Shown here: positions 1 through 11,155 of the stretch, piece after piece
Numbering within the stretch: the stretch's first letter is position 1
How the letters are laid out: every line of letters starts with the position of its first letter
Source: Pelargonium nanum
Lineage: Eukaryota; Streptophyta; Magnoliopsida; Geraniales; Geraniaceae
Direction: 5' to 3'
NCBI GenBank assembly: GCA_036897485.1
Contig: JAYMTF010000208.1
Coordinates: 1-45,341, forward strand
DNA: 45,341 nt
Notes under the pieces: model-generated
The model's input: the letters and a program-made list of their open reading frames with translations, nothing else
Databases searched by the model: none
Told to the model about the DNA's origin: nothing
Made by a program: the position numbers and the translations under genes

Positions 1-69
1 AAAAACAGGACACTCATTTTGGGACAAAAAATTTAGACAAACAAGACACTCATTTTGAGACAGAGGGAG
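1..69. mobile_element. Stowaway-like MITE, right end only (runs off the window)
   Basis: The window opens inside a Stowaway-like element. The sequence ends in GAGACAGAGGGAG followed by the dinucleotide TA, which fits the inverted terminal repeat (CTCCCTCCGTCCC type) and TA target site of the family. It shares the phrases 'caggacactcattttgggac' and 'gacactcattttgagac' with the complete copy at 805-1066. No coding capacity is visible. Assignment is by terminal-repeat similarity. Confidence 0.75.
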
Positions 70-71
70 TA

Positions 72-804
72 TATGAATAAAAGCCAATGCATGTTTTGCC
101 ATTGTTTATGTAAATGCAAATGATTGTTTCATGTACCTACATGCATTATGTAAAATACTTCTTGAATTGTCATTGTTGTTGTCTGGTTGCTTAGTTATTG
201 TCTTGTCTCATCCATTTGCCTATTTGAAGAAGAGATTATTTATAAATAAAATGTTGTTGGTCACTTGTCAGAAATGACATTCCAATCGGTTAAAAACCTT
301 AACAATTGAAAATAGTACTAATATTATGATGGGAATGAATTGTGTTAACAAGTACACGAGAGACCGTCTATATATTGTATATTTAAATTAATAGTAAATT
401 ATATATGACTATTATGTACTTGTCACATTTTTTAAAGACTACATTCAACTCTTTTTTTTAACTTTAGACTATTCGGAATAATTTTTCATCCAATGATTTA
501 ACAAAATTCGTTAAGTGAGTTAACGGACAGACTACAACAGAACAAAACAAACTTAAATGATCTGCTTTGATATAAAGTAAAGTTCATGTACTGATTTAAA
601 ACAAAATGGCTAATTTGAAAACCATTTAAATTTTTATCCCATTATTTAACAATCATGCGGCCCGCAGGCTAAATAAGCTATAAACCCAAATAAACAGAAC
701 TTAAGGCCCATAACAAAAGCCCAAGACTGAGATGCAGTACAAGGACACCTACAAGCAGCACCACCATACCTGTCTCCTCACTCATATGCACATTATATAT
801 ACTA
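72..804. other. Intergenic AT-rich sequence, nothing recognised
   Basis: No open reading frame with recognisable protein similarity, no tRNA and no clear repeat was seen between the two Stowaway elements. The short minus-strand reading frame that crosses the right border mostly translates the MITE and is not a gene. Confidence 0.5.
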
Positions 805-1066
805 CTCCCTCCGTCCCAAAATGAGTGTTCTGTTTTCATTTTTTTGCAAGAATTAAGGATTACCAGATAATTTAATGTGTTTCCAATATTGCCCTCACTT
901 TTCCTCTTACATCCCATGTGTAGTTCAGATTAGATTTTTTTATTGCATAAGTGATAAGGGTAATATGGGAAAAATAATAATATAATAACCTAAAAATAGA
1001 AACAGGACACTCATTTTAAAACAAAAAACTTAGACAGACATGACACTCATTTTAAAACGGAAGAAG
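805..1066. mobile_element. Complete Stowaway-like MITE (262 bp)
   Basis: The element starts with CTCCCTCCGTCCC and ends with a degraded inverse copy (ACGGAAGAAG). It is flanked on both sides by TA (803-804 and 1067-1068), the target-site duplication of Tc1/mariner-derived Stowaway elements. Both ends carry 'aaaatgagtgt' and its inverse 'gacactcatttt'. It encodes no protein and would have been moved in trans by a mariner-type transposase. It lies about 380 bp upstream of the receptor kinase start codon. Confidence 0.85.
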
Positions 1067-1240
1067 TACAAAATATCAACATATTTGTCCCCTAGCTTAG
1101 TATGAACAGTTTAACACAATTCTTTCACAAAAATATAGTAGCCCCAATGTGAAATGAATCTAAAATTGTTGCCATGGACAAACACTACATGCAATGAGTG
1201 ATTAGGTACTCATTTTAAATATCATTAAAAAAAAATGATC

Positions 1241-1249
1241 CTATAAATA
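1241..1249 (+). promoter_or_regulatory. Candidate TATA box of the LRR receptor kinase gene
   Basis: CTATAAATA sits about 200 bp upstream of the ATG at 1447. A start site about 30 bp downstream would leave a CT-rich 5' leader of about 170 nt, a common plant arrangement. This is inferred from the motif and spacing only. An alternating AT/AC tract at 1297-1325 also lies in the leader. Confidence 0.35.
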
Positions 1250-1446
1250 TCACTGATCACATGTCAATTCTCCTTTCATCAGAAGCATAAGAACTATTAT
1301 ATATATATACACACACATATATATGTACAGCTCACCCTTCATTTTTTTTTAAAAAAAATTGCTCCATTTTTCTTGAGATCTTACTTCATGCATCTTCTTC
1401 TAGCTTCTTCTTATTCTTCTGCATATCTATGCAATCAGAGTAAATA

Positions 1447-4400
1447 ATGTTGTTTCTGAGACTTCTCCTAGTTTCTTCAATTTTGGCCTTGAGCTTTGCA
1501 ACTTCTGCATTTGGAGCAACTTCTTTGCCTGAAGACGAAGGTGCGTGTAAATGTGTAATTTAAGGTCGTACAGTAGAAAATTTGTGTAATTGGTTTGTAA
1601 TTTGTTGATGAAATTGATATGCAGTGCAAGCATTACGCGACATAGCGAAGAGCATAGGGAAGAGGAACTGGAATTTCAGTGTAGATCCGTGCAGTGGAGA
1701 ATGGGGATGGGTTAGCCCAAACACAGTGGAAGGCTCTCAAAACGCAGTGACCTGCAATTGCTCCTTCTCTGATACTCCCATCTGCCATGTCGTTAGTATG
1801 TATGTTTCTTTGTACAGTGTGTTCTTCAATTCTTGCATAAATTGCTCACTCTAGCTCCTCTCTCTGCTCATAATCTTTGAAAATTGCAATACATACTTTC
1901 TTCTTGTACATGAAAAATCCTATGTTTAGGAAAGCAGATGGATAATTAAAGTTCATTTATAACCATTGAAATGTCTCTTTTTTTTTGTGTGTGTGGACAA
2001 CTTGTGAACCAACCAACCAACCTGGCTTCAATTCATGGCTGGTTTTGGCACATGGTTTTAATTGCTTCAACTGAAGACTACAGCTACTTGAAAGCCATTT
2101 GACTTTCCCATTTCTTCTCCTTCTTTACATACAATAAAAAAGAAGAAGCTTGAGTTCTAATCATTGATCATTTTATATAATGTCCAGCATTGACATAAAT
2201 GATCAATTAGGCCCAGCCCATCTTAGTTTTATTTTTTTTTAATCAGTTTAGCTACAAAACAGGTAGCACTCCCTTTTTAATCCAAAACTCGACCACACCT
2301 GACTCAATCTAATTTGTCTCGGGTGAGAGAAATTATATTAGTTATAAAAATAACAATATTAATTAGTTTGAAAACTTCTCCAATAAGATTATTTGTGCAT
2401 TAAATTATATTTTTCTAGTTCACGGTATCGTGTCTTATTTGGAGGTAATTTAGTCTCAGAAAAAAAAAGTAAGAAATGGAATGTGGTGGTTAATTCTAAT
2501 TAACGCATAGACATAATAGTGAGCAATGACTAATGCAACATACGAGCTCATATGGTTCAAACAACTTTTAGAAGAATTGAATTTTTGCAAGATGACACCA
2601 GTGAAATTCATATGTGACAGTTAGGTTGTCCGACACATTGACTTCAATCTGGATTTTTTCACGAGAGGACCGAATTCATTGAGATAGAGTGACATTTTGT
2701 AAGAGAAACGTTAGTCAAAAGAGTCATCTTTGTCATTTCTATCAATCAATGGATGTATGCATTTACAAAGCCACTTGGGAGTTCTCAAATTAAGTACAGA
2801 TGTAACAAGTTTGTTGCATACAATATATTTTTTTATAGACAATATCACCGCCTCCAAGGCTCGAATAGTTGCATGTGACTTTTATGCTTCACCTTGAGGG
2901 AAGTGTCGGAGTTGCTAGCTTATTTTTAAGAATATTGTTTTATCCCCATATACCTTTTTTGTGTTATTAATTGGGTCATTATTTTATTACATAGACACGA
3001 TATTCTCTTTTAACTCTCACAACCACATAATAACAGAGTCTTGGAAGCACAATCTCTCCAAGGCAAGCCTCCACCAGAAATTGTCAAATTGCCTTACCTC
3101 CAAAAAATGTAAGTGCTTTTTGAACTCATTACTATCATTACAATAGTGTGGAGAATGTTTTGGTTTGATTTTTATCTTTATGCATTTTTAAACATTTCTA
3201 ATCAAATATAGGAAAAGGATCTTTTATTTTTGAATTTTGGGTAGTTGTAATTGGAAATTTCTATTCATATGTTCATCAAATTCTTGCAGTCACCTCAATT
3301 ACAACTACCTTAACGGTACAATCCCGCCAGAATGGGGCTCTATGCAACTGCAACACGTGTATGTTTATTCTCATAATTCTGATTCACACTTCAAATTTCA
3401 TACCTAAATTGTGGTTTTGTTACTACACTAACAGCTATGTGTAACACAGAGCCCTTGCTGGGAATCGGATTTCGGGTTCAATACCAAAACAGTTGGGAAA
3501 CATATCAACTCTTGTAAATTTGTAAGTTAATTCACACCTTACTTCCGGAATTAATTGTGTTAATCACTATCATGGTAGCGTCCGGATTAGAATTTTTGTT
3601 CGGAAATGGGAATCAAGAATTGGAATGGGAAAGAGATTCTCATTTCATGTTTGGATTAAGACTTTTTGGTCATGAAAATGACTTCTTATTCCTATTCTCA
3701 ATGCAAAAAAAATTAATTCAAATGGTATTGTAAATCTTGTTGGTTAGTTTTTGTTACTAAAGAAGTTGAATTGCTGCTTGAAATGATTAGAACTTTAGAG
3801 TACAATCAGTTCTCGGGAGCTATTCCTCCGGAGCTTGGAAATTGGGCACAGATAGAAAGATTGTAAGACCCTTTTTTTTAATTGTTCATTTTGTGGAAAT
3901 TCGATCGCAGAGAATGGCGATTTATCTGTATAAATTATGTTCTGTATTGTTTCAGCTACCTTACCTCAAATAATTTCAGTGGAGAGCTGCCTACAACTCT
4001 TGGTAGACTAACCGCACTGAAAGAATTGTAAGCGTCGAACAATTTTTATCGTTCAATTCACAATTATCACACAACCAACATTGTAAGATTAGTTTACTCG
4101 ACACGATGCAGTTGGATTGGCGACAACCAGTTTACAGGAAGTATTCCCAATTATATCCAGAACTGGACAAATCTTGAAAAACTGTGAGTGATTTTGTTCT
4201 GGTGATAACAATTAAACTGATATGACATGATGGTTGAGAATTGATTTCAAGTTGATTTCGATCCTAACAACAGGTTTATTCAGGGAAGCGGTTTAAACGG
4301 GCCAATTCCCTCCGGCGTTGCTGCTCTGGTGAAGTTAGCTGACCTGTTAGTATTGAATTATGGGTTCATGGATATCGATCATTTAAGAAAGAATCACACA

Positions 4401-7400
4401 TTCCATACTTAATATCTTCCTTGCTTGAATGTCGCAATACAGGAGAATCAGTGACATGAGTGGACCAGAACAACCTTTTCCGGCCCTGAATAATTTGAAA
4501 AACTTGAAATTCTTGTGAGTTAATTGCTAGTCAACGTAATTACTATATGTGCCAGCTGGTGCTTCATTTTTTATTCCAAAATAAACGATGATGTCATATT
4601 ATATTTGATTGTGTTAACAGGATATTGAGGAGTTGCAATATCGTTGGATCACTGCCTGAATATCTTGAGGAAATGAAGAATTTGAACACCTTGTTAGTAC
4701 TTTAATATGCAAGTTTGGAATGAAGTTCACTGAATTAGATGCAAAGTTGCATCTTATAGCGACTTTAAGATGCAAGTTTGGAGTGAAGTTGATTGAATTA
4801 GATATAAATTAGCCGTATTAAAACGTTTGTGTAATAGACATCTATTTGTCTCATTAATTAAATGGATTGTACATGTTGCAGAGATCTCAGCTTTAACAAA
4901 TTGAGTGGTGAACTTCCAAGCAATTTTACCAATTTAGCAAATGTGCAATACATGTAAGTACTCTGCTATGGTAACAAGCTTTCTTCACTTTCTAGCAATA
5001 CCTACGGATTAAGTTTCTGATATATGGTTTTGTTTAGTTATTTAACCGGGAACTTGCTGACTGGACTTGTGCCTGATTGGATCAAAAGAGGAGGCCACAA
5101 GTGAGTCCTTTTCCCAATATACATAGCTTTTTGTATGGTGAAATTTTTTGTTGAAACTGATGCGACTGATCTGTGATGGATTCCTTGTGCAGTGATCTTT
5201 CATACAACAACTTCACACTTGTGAGTTCTGAAACCTGTCAACAAGGCCCTGTGTAAGAAATAATGCTCTCTCTCCTAAGTTGCACCAATATCCACACACT
5301 ACGCGGTTCAGACACGTAATTGACCTTTTTCAAAAAACATACAACATATTAATTTGAATTAAAAATATATTTTATATGCAGCAAATTATATTTATTTATG
5401 ATTTTTAATTGTATTCAACTTGGCAGTGTGTCAAATTACAATTAGCATAATTTTAAACTAGACAAACAACACAAATAATGTCTCACAAACAAATAGTAAG
5501 AAAACAAAGTTATTACAATCTATGGACAAAATAAGCAAATAAGGCTTCTTTTGAAATAAAAATTAAATTTTAATTAAAAAATGACATTATCTATCGGGAC
5601 GTCAGATTTATTCGTATTCGATTCGCGTTTCGGACACCAACACTGTTTTTTTGTTGGTGCTTCATAGTCTCTCTCTCTCTCTCTCTCTCAATGTAATATA
5701 CTTTAGGTTTTTTTATTTTTTATGTAGGAACTTGTTTGGAAGCTCTTTGGATGGAAATAGCTAGTAAGTTACTAGTTAAACTTCAAAAAATATTCGCCAT
5801 TTATAATATAATGTACTAGTAGCTGACTTCTGTATAATTTAAATTGTTCTTTCAGTGGTGCTCCATGTTTGAAAAGTTTCAATTGTCCAAAAAGTAAGTC
5901 TATTTGAAGACTGTTTCTCATTAGTGCTTAAATAAGTTGACAAAATATGTAAGTTTCATTTGGCTAAGAATGAACAAAGCAATTTCCGCTTTCTGTTTTT
6001 TGAACTTCATATTTTGTTTTGCCTTTCCATTCTTCCTTGCAGAATTGTATTCTCTTCATATAAACTGTGGTGGCCAAAAAGTAACGGTCGACAAAAATGT
6101 CATCTATGACGATGACTTGCTTCAAGCTGGACCTTCAAATTTCATCCAGAGCAATCCTAATTGGGCCTTTAGCAACACTGGTCATTTCATGGATGACGGT
6201 GCAACTAACGATCTCTACATTACTTCATCAAGCACTCGGCTTTCTATGAAGAATTCTGAACTTTACATGAATGCTCGGCTTTCTCCAATCTCCCTAACTT
6301 ACTATGGATTATGTCTAGAGAACGGAAACTATGTAGTAAAACTCCATTTTGCGGAGCTAATGTTCACGAATGATCAAACATATAGTAGCCTAGGGAGGCG
6401 TGTATTTGACATCTACATTCAGGTACTTAGTTGTGGAGCTATTATTCACTATGAAGTTTGAATAATTTTATGTTGTGGGTAAATTAGGTTACATTGTTGC
6501 AGGGCAAGCTAGTGCAAAGGGACTTCAATATTGCGGCTGAAGCAGGTGGGGTTCACAAGCCAATAATCAAAACCTTCAATGTTGCTGTGACTAGCAACTC
6601 GTTGGAGATACGGTTATATTGGGCTGGCAGGGGAACAACTGGTATACCTACTAGAGGAGTGTATGGTCCTCTTATATCCGCTATTTCTGCTGAGTCTGGT
6701 AAGTTGAATAATACTCTTCGGTAGTGTTTAGATTAGAAATTTCGTTTAGGAATAGGAATCAAGTATGAGAACGGGAATCATATTCTCATTCCTCGTGTTT
6801 GGATTAGGACTTTTTGGTCGTGAGAATGGCTTTGAAATGTGAATCTCATTCCTATTCTCGTTCTTGATTCTCATTCCCATTGCAAAACTTTTAATCCATA
6901 CCCTACCTTATATTCTTATTACCAGTCACAATAGTTGGAGATTGGCTTTTACTGAACTTGATTTTTCCATCAAAATAAGTACAAAGTTGATTTCAGCTAT
7001 GTGTGTAACCAGTTTTGAATTTGTTTTGATTGAACTTAATTTGAACTCACATCAGAGCATGGAAGTTCTGCATTGTCATTGGGCACAATATTCGGAATTG
7101 TGGCCGCAGCCGTCTCCATTATCTTTCTTGTTCTAGGTATACGTTGGTGGAAAGGTTGCATTGGATGGAGAAATACAATGTCACAAGGTATTTGAAAATT
7201 GCAATTGCCACCATCATTTTTTTAGCCAATCGCTGCATTTTTTGTGTTGTTTCTTTAATAATGTTTGGATATCGATTAACATATTTGTATTGTTTAGACC
7301 ACCAAACTAGATCCTTCACCTTGAGGCAAATTAAAGCTGCCACAAACAACTTCAATGATGATAATAAAATTGGAGAAGGTGGTTTTGGTCCCGTTTATAA

Positions 7401-9053
7401 GGTATTGGACACAAATAATGCTTTTATTTGCTTTATTGGATTTTATAGCTCACTTAGTTGGATTTATTTTATAAATTCTTTTGTTACTCTTCTAAAGAGA
7501 AACATCATGCTAATCCTTTGCAGGGGGTTTTGTTAGATAGCACTGTAATTGCTGTGAAGCAGCTTTCTTCCAAATCAAAGCAAGGAATTCGAGAGTTCGT
7601 GAATGAGATTGGCATGATCTCCGCTCTACAACATCCTAACCTTGTAAATCTCTACGGTTGTTGTACTGAAGGAAATCAATTGTTGCTAGTTTATGAATAC
7701 TTGGAAAACAACAGCCTAGCACGCGCTTTATTTGGTAAGTTTCAGCCAAACAGCTTAAATGCACATGCAAAGTGATTGTATGTGTGTTTAAACAATCTTG
7801 ATGATATTTTTTTTGTTATGATTTGAAGGCAAAGAAGAAAAGCAGTTGATCAAGTTGGACTGGCCAACAAGACACAAGATTTGTGTAGGAATTGCACGAG
7901 GTTTGGCTTACCTTCATGAAGAATCAAGATTGAAGATTGTTCATAGAGACATTAAGGCTACCAATGTATTGCTTGATAAGGATCTAAACCCTAAGATTTC
8001 TGACTTCGGTTTGGCCAAACTTGACCCAGAGGATAATACTCACATAAGCACGAGGATCGCAGGAACCTAGTGAGTCCCTCGCTATCTTTGTTTTTAAGTA
8101 AGGGAAAAACTATCGTGCAATTGCACAAAGTTATAGTAATAGTGAAAATGGTTTATACTGACTATGAAACTGTCTAAACAATAGGAAGAAGAGTGATTTA
8201 AGCTGTGAAAAAAATCATGTTTGGACACTTTCGTAGTCAATCTGCACATACTTTTTGTTCTTATAACTGTGTGTGCACTTATTCGTACAGTTTACTTTAT
8301 ACACTTAAGTGTTCCTAAATATGCTACTCAATTCATTTGTTAGAAAATGATGCTCGATCGGTATGTGATACTCTTTATTTTGCAGTGGATATATGGCACC
8401 TGAATATGCAATGCGCGGTTATCTGACTGATAAAGCAGATGTCTATAGTTTTGGGGTTGTGGCCCTGGAAATTGTTTGTGGGAAGAGGACCACACTTCAC
8501 CAATCAGAGTGGATCAGCGTACTTGACTCGGTAACCTTGAATCCTTACCCTAGAATTTATATCGCTTGAGCATTCATGAATATGAATCATGATTTGAGCG
8601 TTCGCAGATCATAAAAAATCTTCACTTTTTGTTGAAACTTTAGGAAAACAACAAGTTTGATCATGTTCCTATTTGTAGGCACGTATTTTAAAAGAAAATG
8701 GGAATCTGATAGAGCTAGTTGATTCAAGATTGGGCCTAGAGTACAACAAAGAGCAAGTGATGGATATGATGAATGTGGCTCTCCTATGCACTGATAACTC
8801 TCCGGCAATGAGGCCGGCCATGTCATCCGTGGTGAGCATGCTCGAGGGCAGGGCTAGGGTTCCAGAATCGGCCTCGGATACAAATAGTGTATCGAATTCT
8901 GAGAGGAAGTTCTTGGCAATGAAAAAGCATTTTGAAGAAATGAGCATGAGTAGTGATACTGATACACGTAGCTTGATCCAGAGTAGTACAATTATGTCAT
9001 CTACCACCTATTCTTCCACATCTGCCTCTGATCTCTATTCCATCAATTCATAA
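1447..9053 (+). CDS. LRR-malectin receptor-like serine/threonine kinase (LRR-VIII-2 class, At1g53430-like)
   Basis: Plasma-membrane receptor kinase of 988 aa. Exons: 1447-1540, 1625-1799, 3037-3108, 3290-3358, 3450-3521, 3791-3862, 3956-4027, 4112-4183, 4274-4345, 4443-4514, 4621-4692, 4882-4953, 5038-5100, 5193-5252, 5728-5763, 5856-5893, 6043-6422, 6503-6698, 7056-7187, 7298-7401, 7524-7734, 7829-8069, 8386-8530, 8679-9053. Order: hydrophobic signal peptide (1 to about 23), N-cap with WNF and cysteines, about ten LRRs each on its own exon, malectin domain (about 395-586, starting LHINCGG), one TM helix (about 593-616), kinase. Kinase landmarks: [10 protein letters not shown] (656-665), Lys677 in [14 protein letters not shown] (774-781), DFG (794-796), then APE; an RD kinase that looks catalytically intact. 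The ATG was chosen because it directly opens the signal peptide. In Arabidopsis this subfamily includes LIK1 and RKF1-type genes; the ligand is unknown. Introns carry two Tourist-like MITEs. Confidence 0.95.
3574..3730. mobile_element. Tourist-like MITE, degraded copy in intron 5 of the receptor kinase
   Basis: The left end GGTAGCGTCCGGATTAG matches the left ends of the copies at 6720 and 27120. The internal phrase 'tgtttggattaagacttt' is also shared. The right end is decayed, so the boundary is approximate and no clean target duplication can be read. Non-coding. Confidence 0.6.
4707..4803. repeat. Two-copy direct repeat in intron 11 of the receptor kinase
   Basis: A 34-bp segment beginning 'atgcaagtttgga' at 4707-4740 recurs at 4770-4803 with a few mismatches, a period of 63 bp. 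It is entirely intronic and looks like a small local duplication. Confidence 0.8.
5668..5689. repeat. (TC)11 microsatellite
   Basis: Uninterrupted TC dinucleotide run in the intron between exons 14 and 15 of the receptor kinase gene. No function is implied. Confidence 0.95.
6720..6907. mobile_element. Tourist-like MITE (188 bp) in intron 18 of the receptor kinase
   Basis: Imperfect terminal inverted repeats of about 40 bp: the left end GGTAGTGTTTAGATTAG mirrors the right end, whose reverse complement begins GGTAGGGTATGGATTA. Flanking trinucleotides are TTC (6717-6719) and TTA (6908-6910), compatible with a mutated TTA duplication as made by PIF/Harbinger transposases. It shares 'gtttggattaggacttttt' with the other two copies in the window. 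No coding capacity. Confidence 0.75.
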
Positions 9054-9239
9054 TTATTTTCTCAAATTCTGTAAATGATGAAATGTTCTGATATATGTAA
9101 AGCTTTTACTCAATTTATACCTCATAATTCTCACTAATAACAATGTATATCATTTGGCCACAATGTTTAAAACCTATTAATACAACAAAAACAATGTATT
9201 CATTTTATTTGCCTGACTTGCCATATCAAATATCAGTAA
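9054..9239. other. Short convergent intergenic space
   Basis: Only 186 bp separate the stop codons of the receptor kinase and the reductase-like gene, which converge here. The 3' untranslated regions probably touch or overlap. Nothing else is seen. Confidence 0.6.
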
Positions 9240-10927
9240 TCAAATTCTGAGGAAGTTGTTCTCCTTAAAGCATTCGATAGTATCCTTTAAGCTTACATCA
9301 AGAGGAGTGAAGCTAATGCCTAAACTTTCCGATCTTTCCTTGGAAATCCGGTAGGTTGGCTCTAATGGCTTGTCGTCTGCACATCTGCCAGAAATATAAC
9401 AAGTTTTGTGGAATTCAGTATCTATCAGAAGAAGTAGATACAACAGGCAAAAGCTTTTTGGAGCTTATCAGCATGAATTTAGCAGATTTTCCACATGAAA
9501 AGACAATCACAGGTTTATTTTCTCTTCACACATATTCAACATGTTTGAATCAGCTTCTTTCAATGACACAATTACTTACTTTTCAGGTAATTGCAGCGCA
9601 GGATAGAGCGCGTGCACAATCTTCAGAGCCTCGTAGCAGTGGATGACTCTTCCAACTACCAAATATCTGCCACTAGCTGAAGGAATCTCAAATGCTTGAA
9701 TATGTGCATGGACAACATCTCTAATGTCAACAAATCTATAATTTGTGTTTGGGAATGTTTTAGCTCCTGCAAGAGCAAGAAATGAAGTTGATTTATTGCA
9801 CATCTGGTAGGCACTGTATCTCATACTTTCAGATTTTGCAATCTTTCATTGTATAATTATGCACTTTATATTTATTCTGTCAGAAAAATTGGTGGATAGA
9901 GCAAAATGATGTGTTATTCATATATATGTGAAGCTTGAAACTCATCTAGAGAGGTAAATCATGCAGATTGCAGAAAATTCTAATTACTTGTTGAAGTTTA
10001 CCATTTATGAGATTCAGAATAATCTCTGATGTGACATTGAGGTTAGGCTGTAAGCTTGGACCAATCACGAACCCCGGATGGAGTGTAACCAAGTCCATCC
10101 CATTCTCTTTAGCAAATTTCCAGGCAGCCTCCTCAGCTAATGTTTTTGAAAGAACATACCAGAGCTGAAATAACCAAAATAAATTGACATAGATACAAAT
10201 AATGCATAACTATGAAAAAAGATTGTTTGAGAAAATTAGATAATAGTACCTTCAATTCTTCACAAAGTGCAGGATCTGAGAACCAAGTCTCGTCAACTAC
10301 GACATCAGCAGTCAAAGGTCTTCTCGTGTATGCAACGGAAGCAATGGAAGATGTTATAACCACTCTCTTGATACATGGGAACTTTGCACATGATCTCAGC
10401 ACATTAAGTGTTCCCTTGAGAGCAAAATCTATTAGTTCTGTCTGGACATATTGAAAGTCTATCAGAAGGTACCAGTTTATCATTTCATCCATAAGATGTA
10501 GAGTATTATCATCATCTCAACCATAGCAATGCTTGTTACATGTACTGATATTGTTAAGACATTTTGATTCCAATGTTAACTAAGTAATGGCCTATTTCAG
10601 ATTGAGAAAGTTGAGGGTATTGGAAGAACCTGTGGATCGGTAAGTGACAGCAAAACAGGCGATGCTGTATGGAAAACACATTCACAGCCATCGACTACAG
10701 AATCAAAGGATCCTTCTTCCAGCAAGTTTGCTTTGAACAAATGAAGTCTTTCCTTGGCTCCATCAAGTGCAAGTAAGTGTCTGGTCTTTCTTGAATCATC
10801 TGTGCATGTGTTTAGACTCAGAGACTGAACATGAAGATATATGAAATTAGTAACCGCGATGGAGCAAGAACTTGACAAGCCAAGATGCTATGTAGCCGGA
10901 AGCTCCAGTCACACACACCACCTTCAT
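9240..10927 (-). CDS. Cinnamoyl-CoA / phenylacetaldehyde reductase-like SDR, exon 1 damaged (possible pseudogene)
   Basis: Extended short-chain dehydrogenase related to plant CCR-like, phenylacetaldehyde and dihydroflavonol reductases (NADPH-dependent carbonyl reduction, cytosolic). Minus-strand exons in order: 10855-10927, 10630-10799, 10250-10441, 10002-10164, 9580-9766, 9240-9384. Visible features: dinucleotide-binding TGASGYIA near the N-terminus, TSS (Ser 112-113 region), catalytic YVLSK (Tyr148, Lys152), and the family's usual C-terminus. Exons 2-6 are open with good splice sites. Exon 1 is not normal: after ...FLLHRGY the frame meets TAA, and about 13 residues that normally follow (the VKA..RDPN segment after GY) plus most of intron 1 are missing. 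An in-frame 309-aa product is possible only with a 55-nt intron from 10854 to 10800, which is shorter than usual in plants and would remove part of the cofactor fold. The family's usual length is about 320-325 aa. The exact substrate cannot be inferred. Confidence 0.72.
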
Positions 10928-11069
10928 CTTCTTCTTTCTCTACAGTTACTGATCAGTGATTTACCTTTGCTTCTTGTAGGAGTCAACAGAACAGAACAAA
11001 ACAGGACAATTGGAGCAAAAATAACCAACAGAACAGAACAAAACAGGACATTTGGAGCAAAAAACAACA

Positions 11070-11115
11070 TGCGTTTGCCGGGAGTCGAACCCGGGTCTAT
11101 TGCTTGGAAGGCAAT
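11070..11115 (-). pseudogene. tRNA-Gly 3' half (pseudo-tRNA)
   Basis: On the minus strand this fragment holds the anticodon arm with TCC, variable loop, T arm with a perfect B box (GGTTCGACTCC) and the 3' acceptor strand. It lacks the 5' acceptor strand and the D arm with the A box, so it cannot fold into a tRNA. A T6 run follows it, as in the intact copy. Confidence 0.9.
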
Positions 11116-11144
11116 AGAACAGAACAAAACAGGACATTTGGAGC

Positions 11145-11150
11145 AAAAAA
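11145..11150 (-). terminator. RNA polymerase III T6 terminator of tRNA-Gly
   Basis: Read on the minus strand, the mature tRNA end is followed after a few bases by TTTTTT, the standard Pol III stop. The duplicated half copy has an equivalent T6 run at 11059-11064. Confidence 0.75.
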
Positions 11151-11155
11151 TAACA

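Noticed and set aside
678-917. 79-codon minus-strand frame upstream of the receptor kinase
   Set aside because: It reads across the left end of the Stowaway MITE and has no recognisable domain.
1795-1800. Earlier donor site for receptor kinase exon 2 (cut after ...GTTA)
   Set aside because: GT occurs twice in 'agtatgtatg'. The earlier site would need a different acceptor and drop two residues. The later site joins as [14 protein letters not shown], exactly the family pattern.
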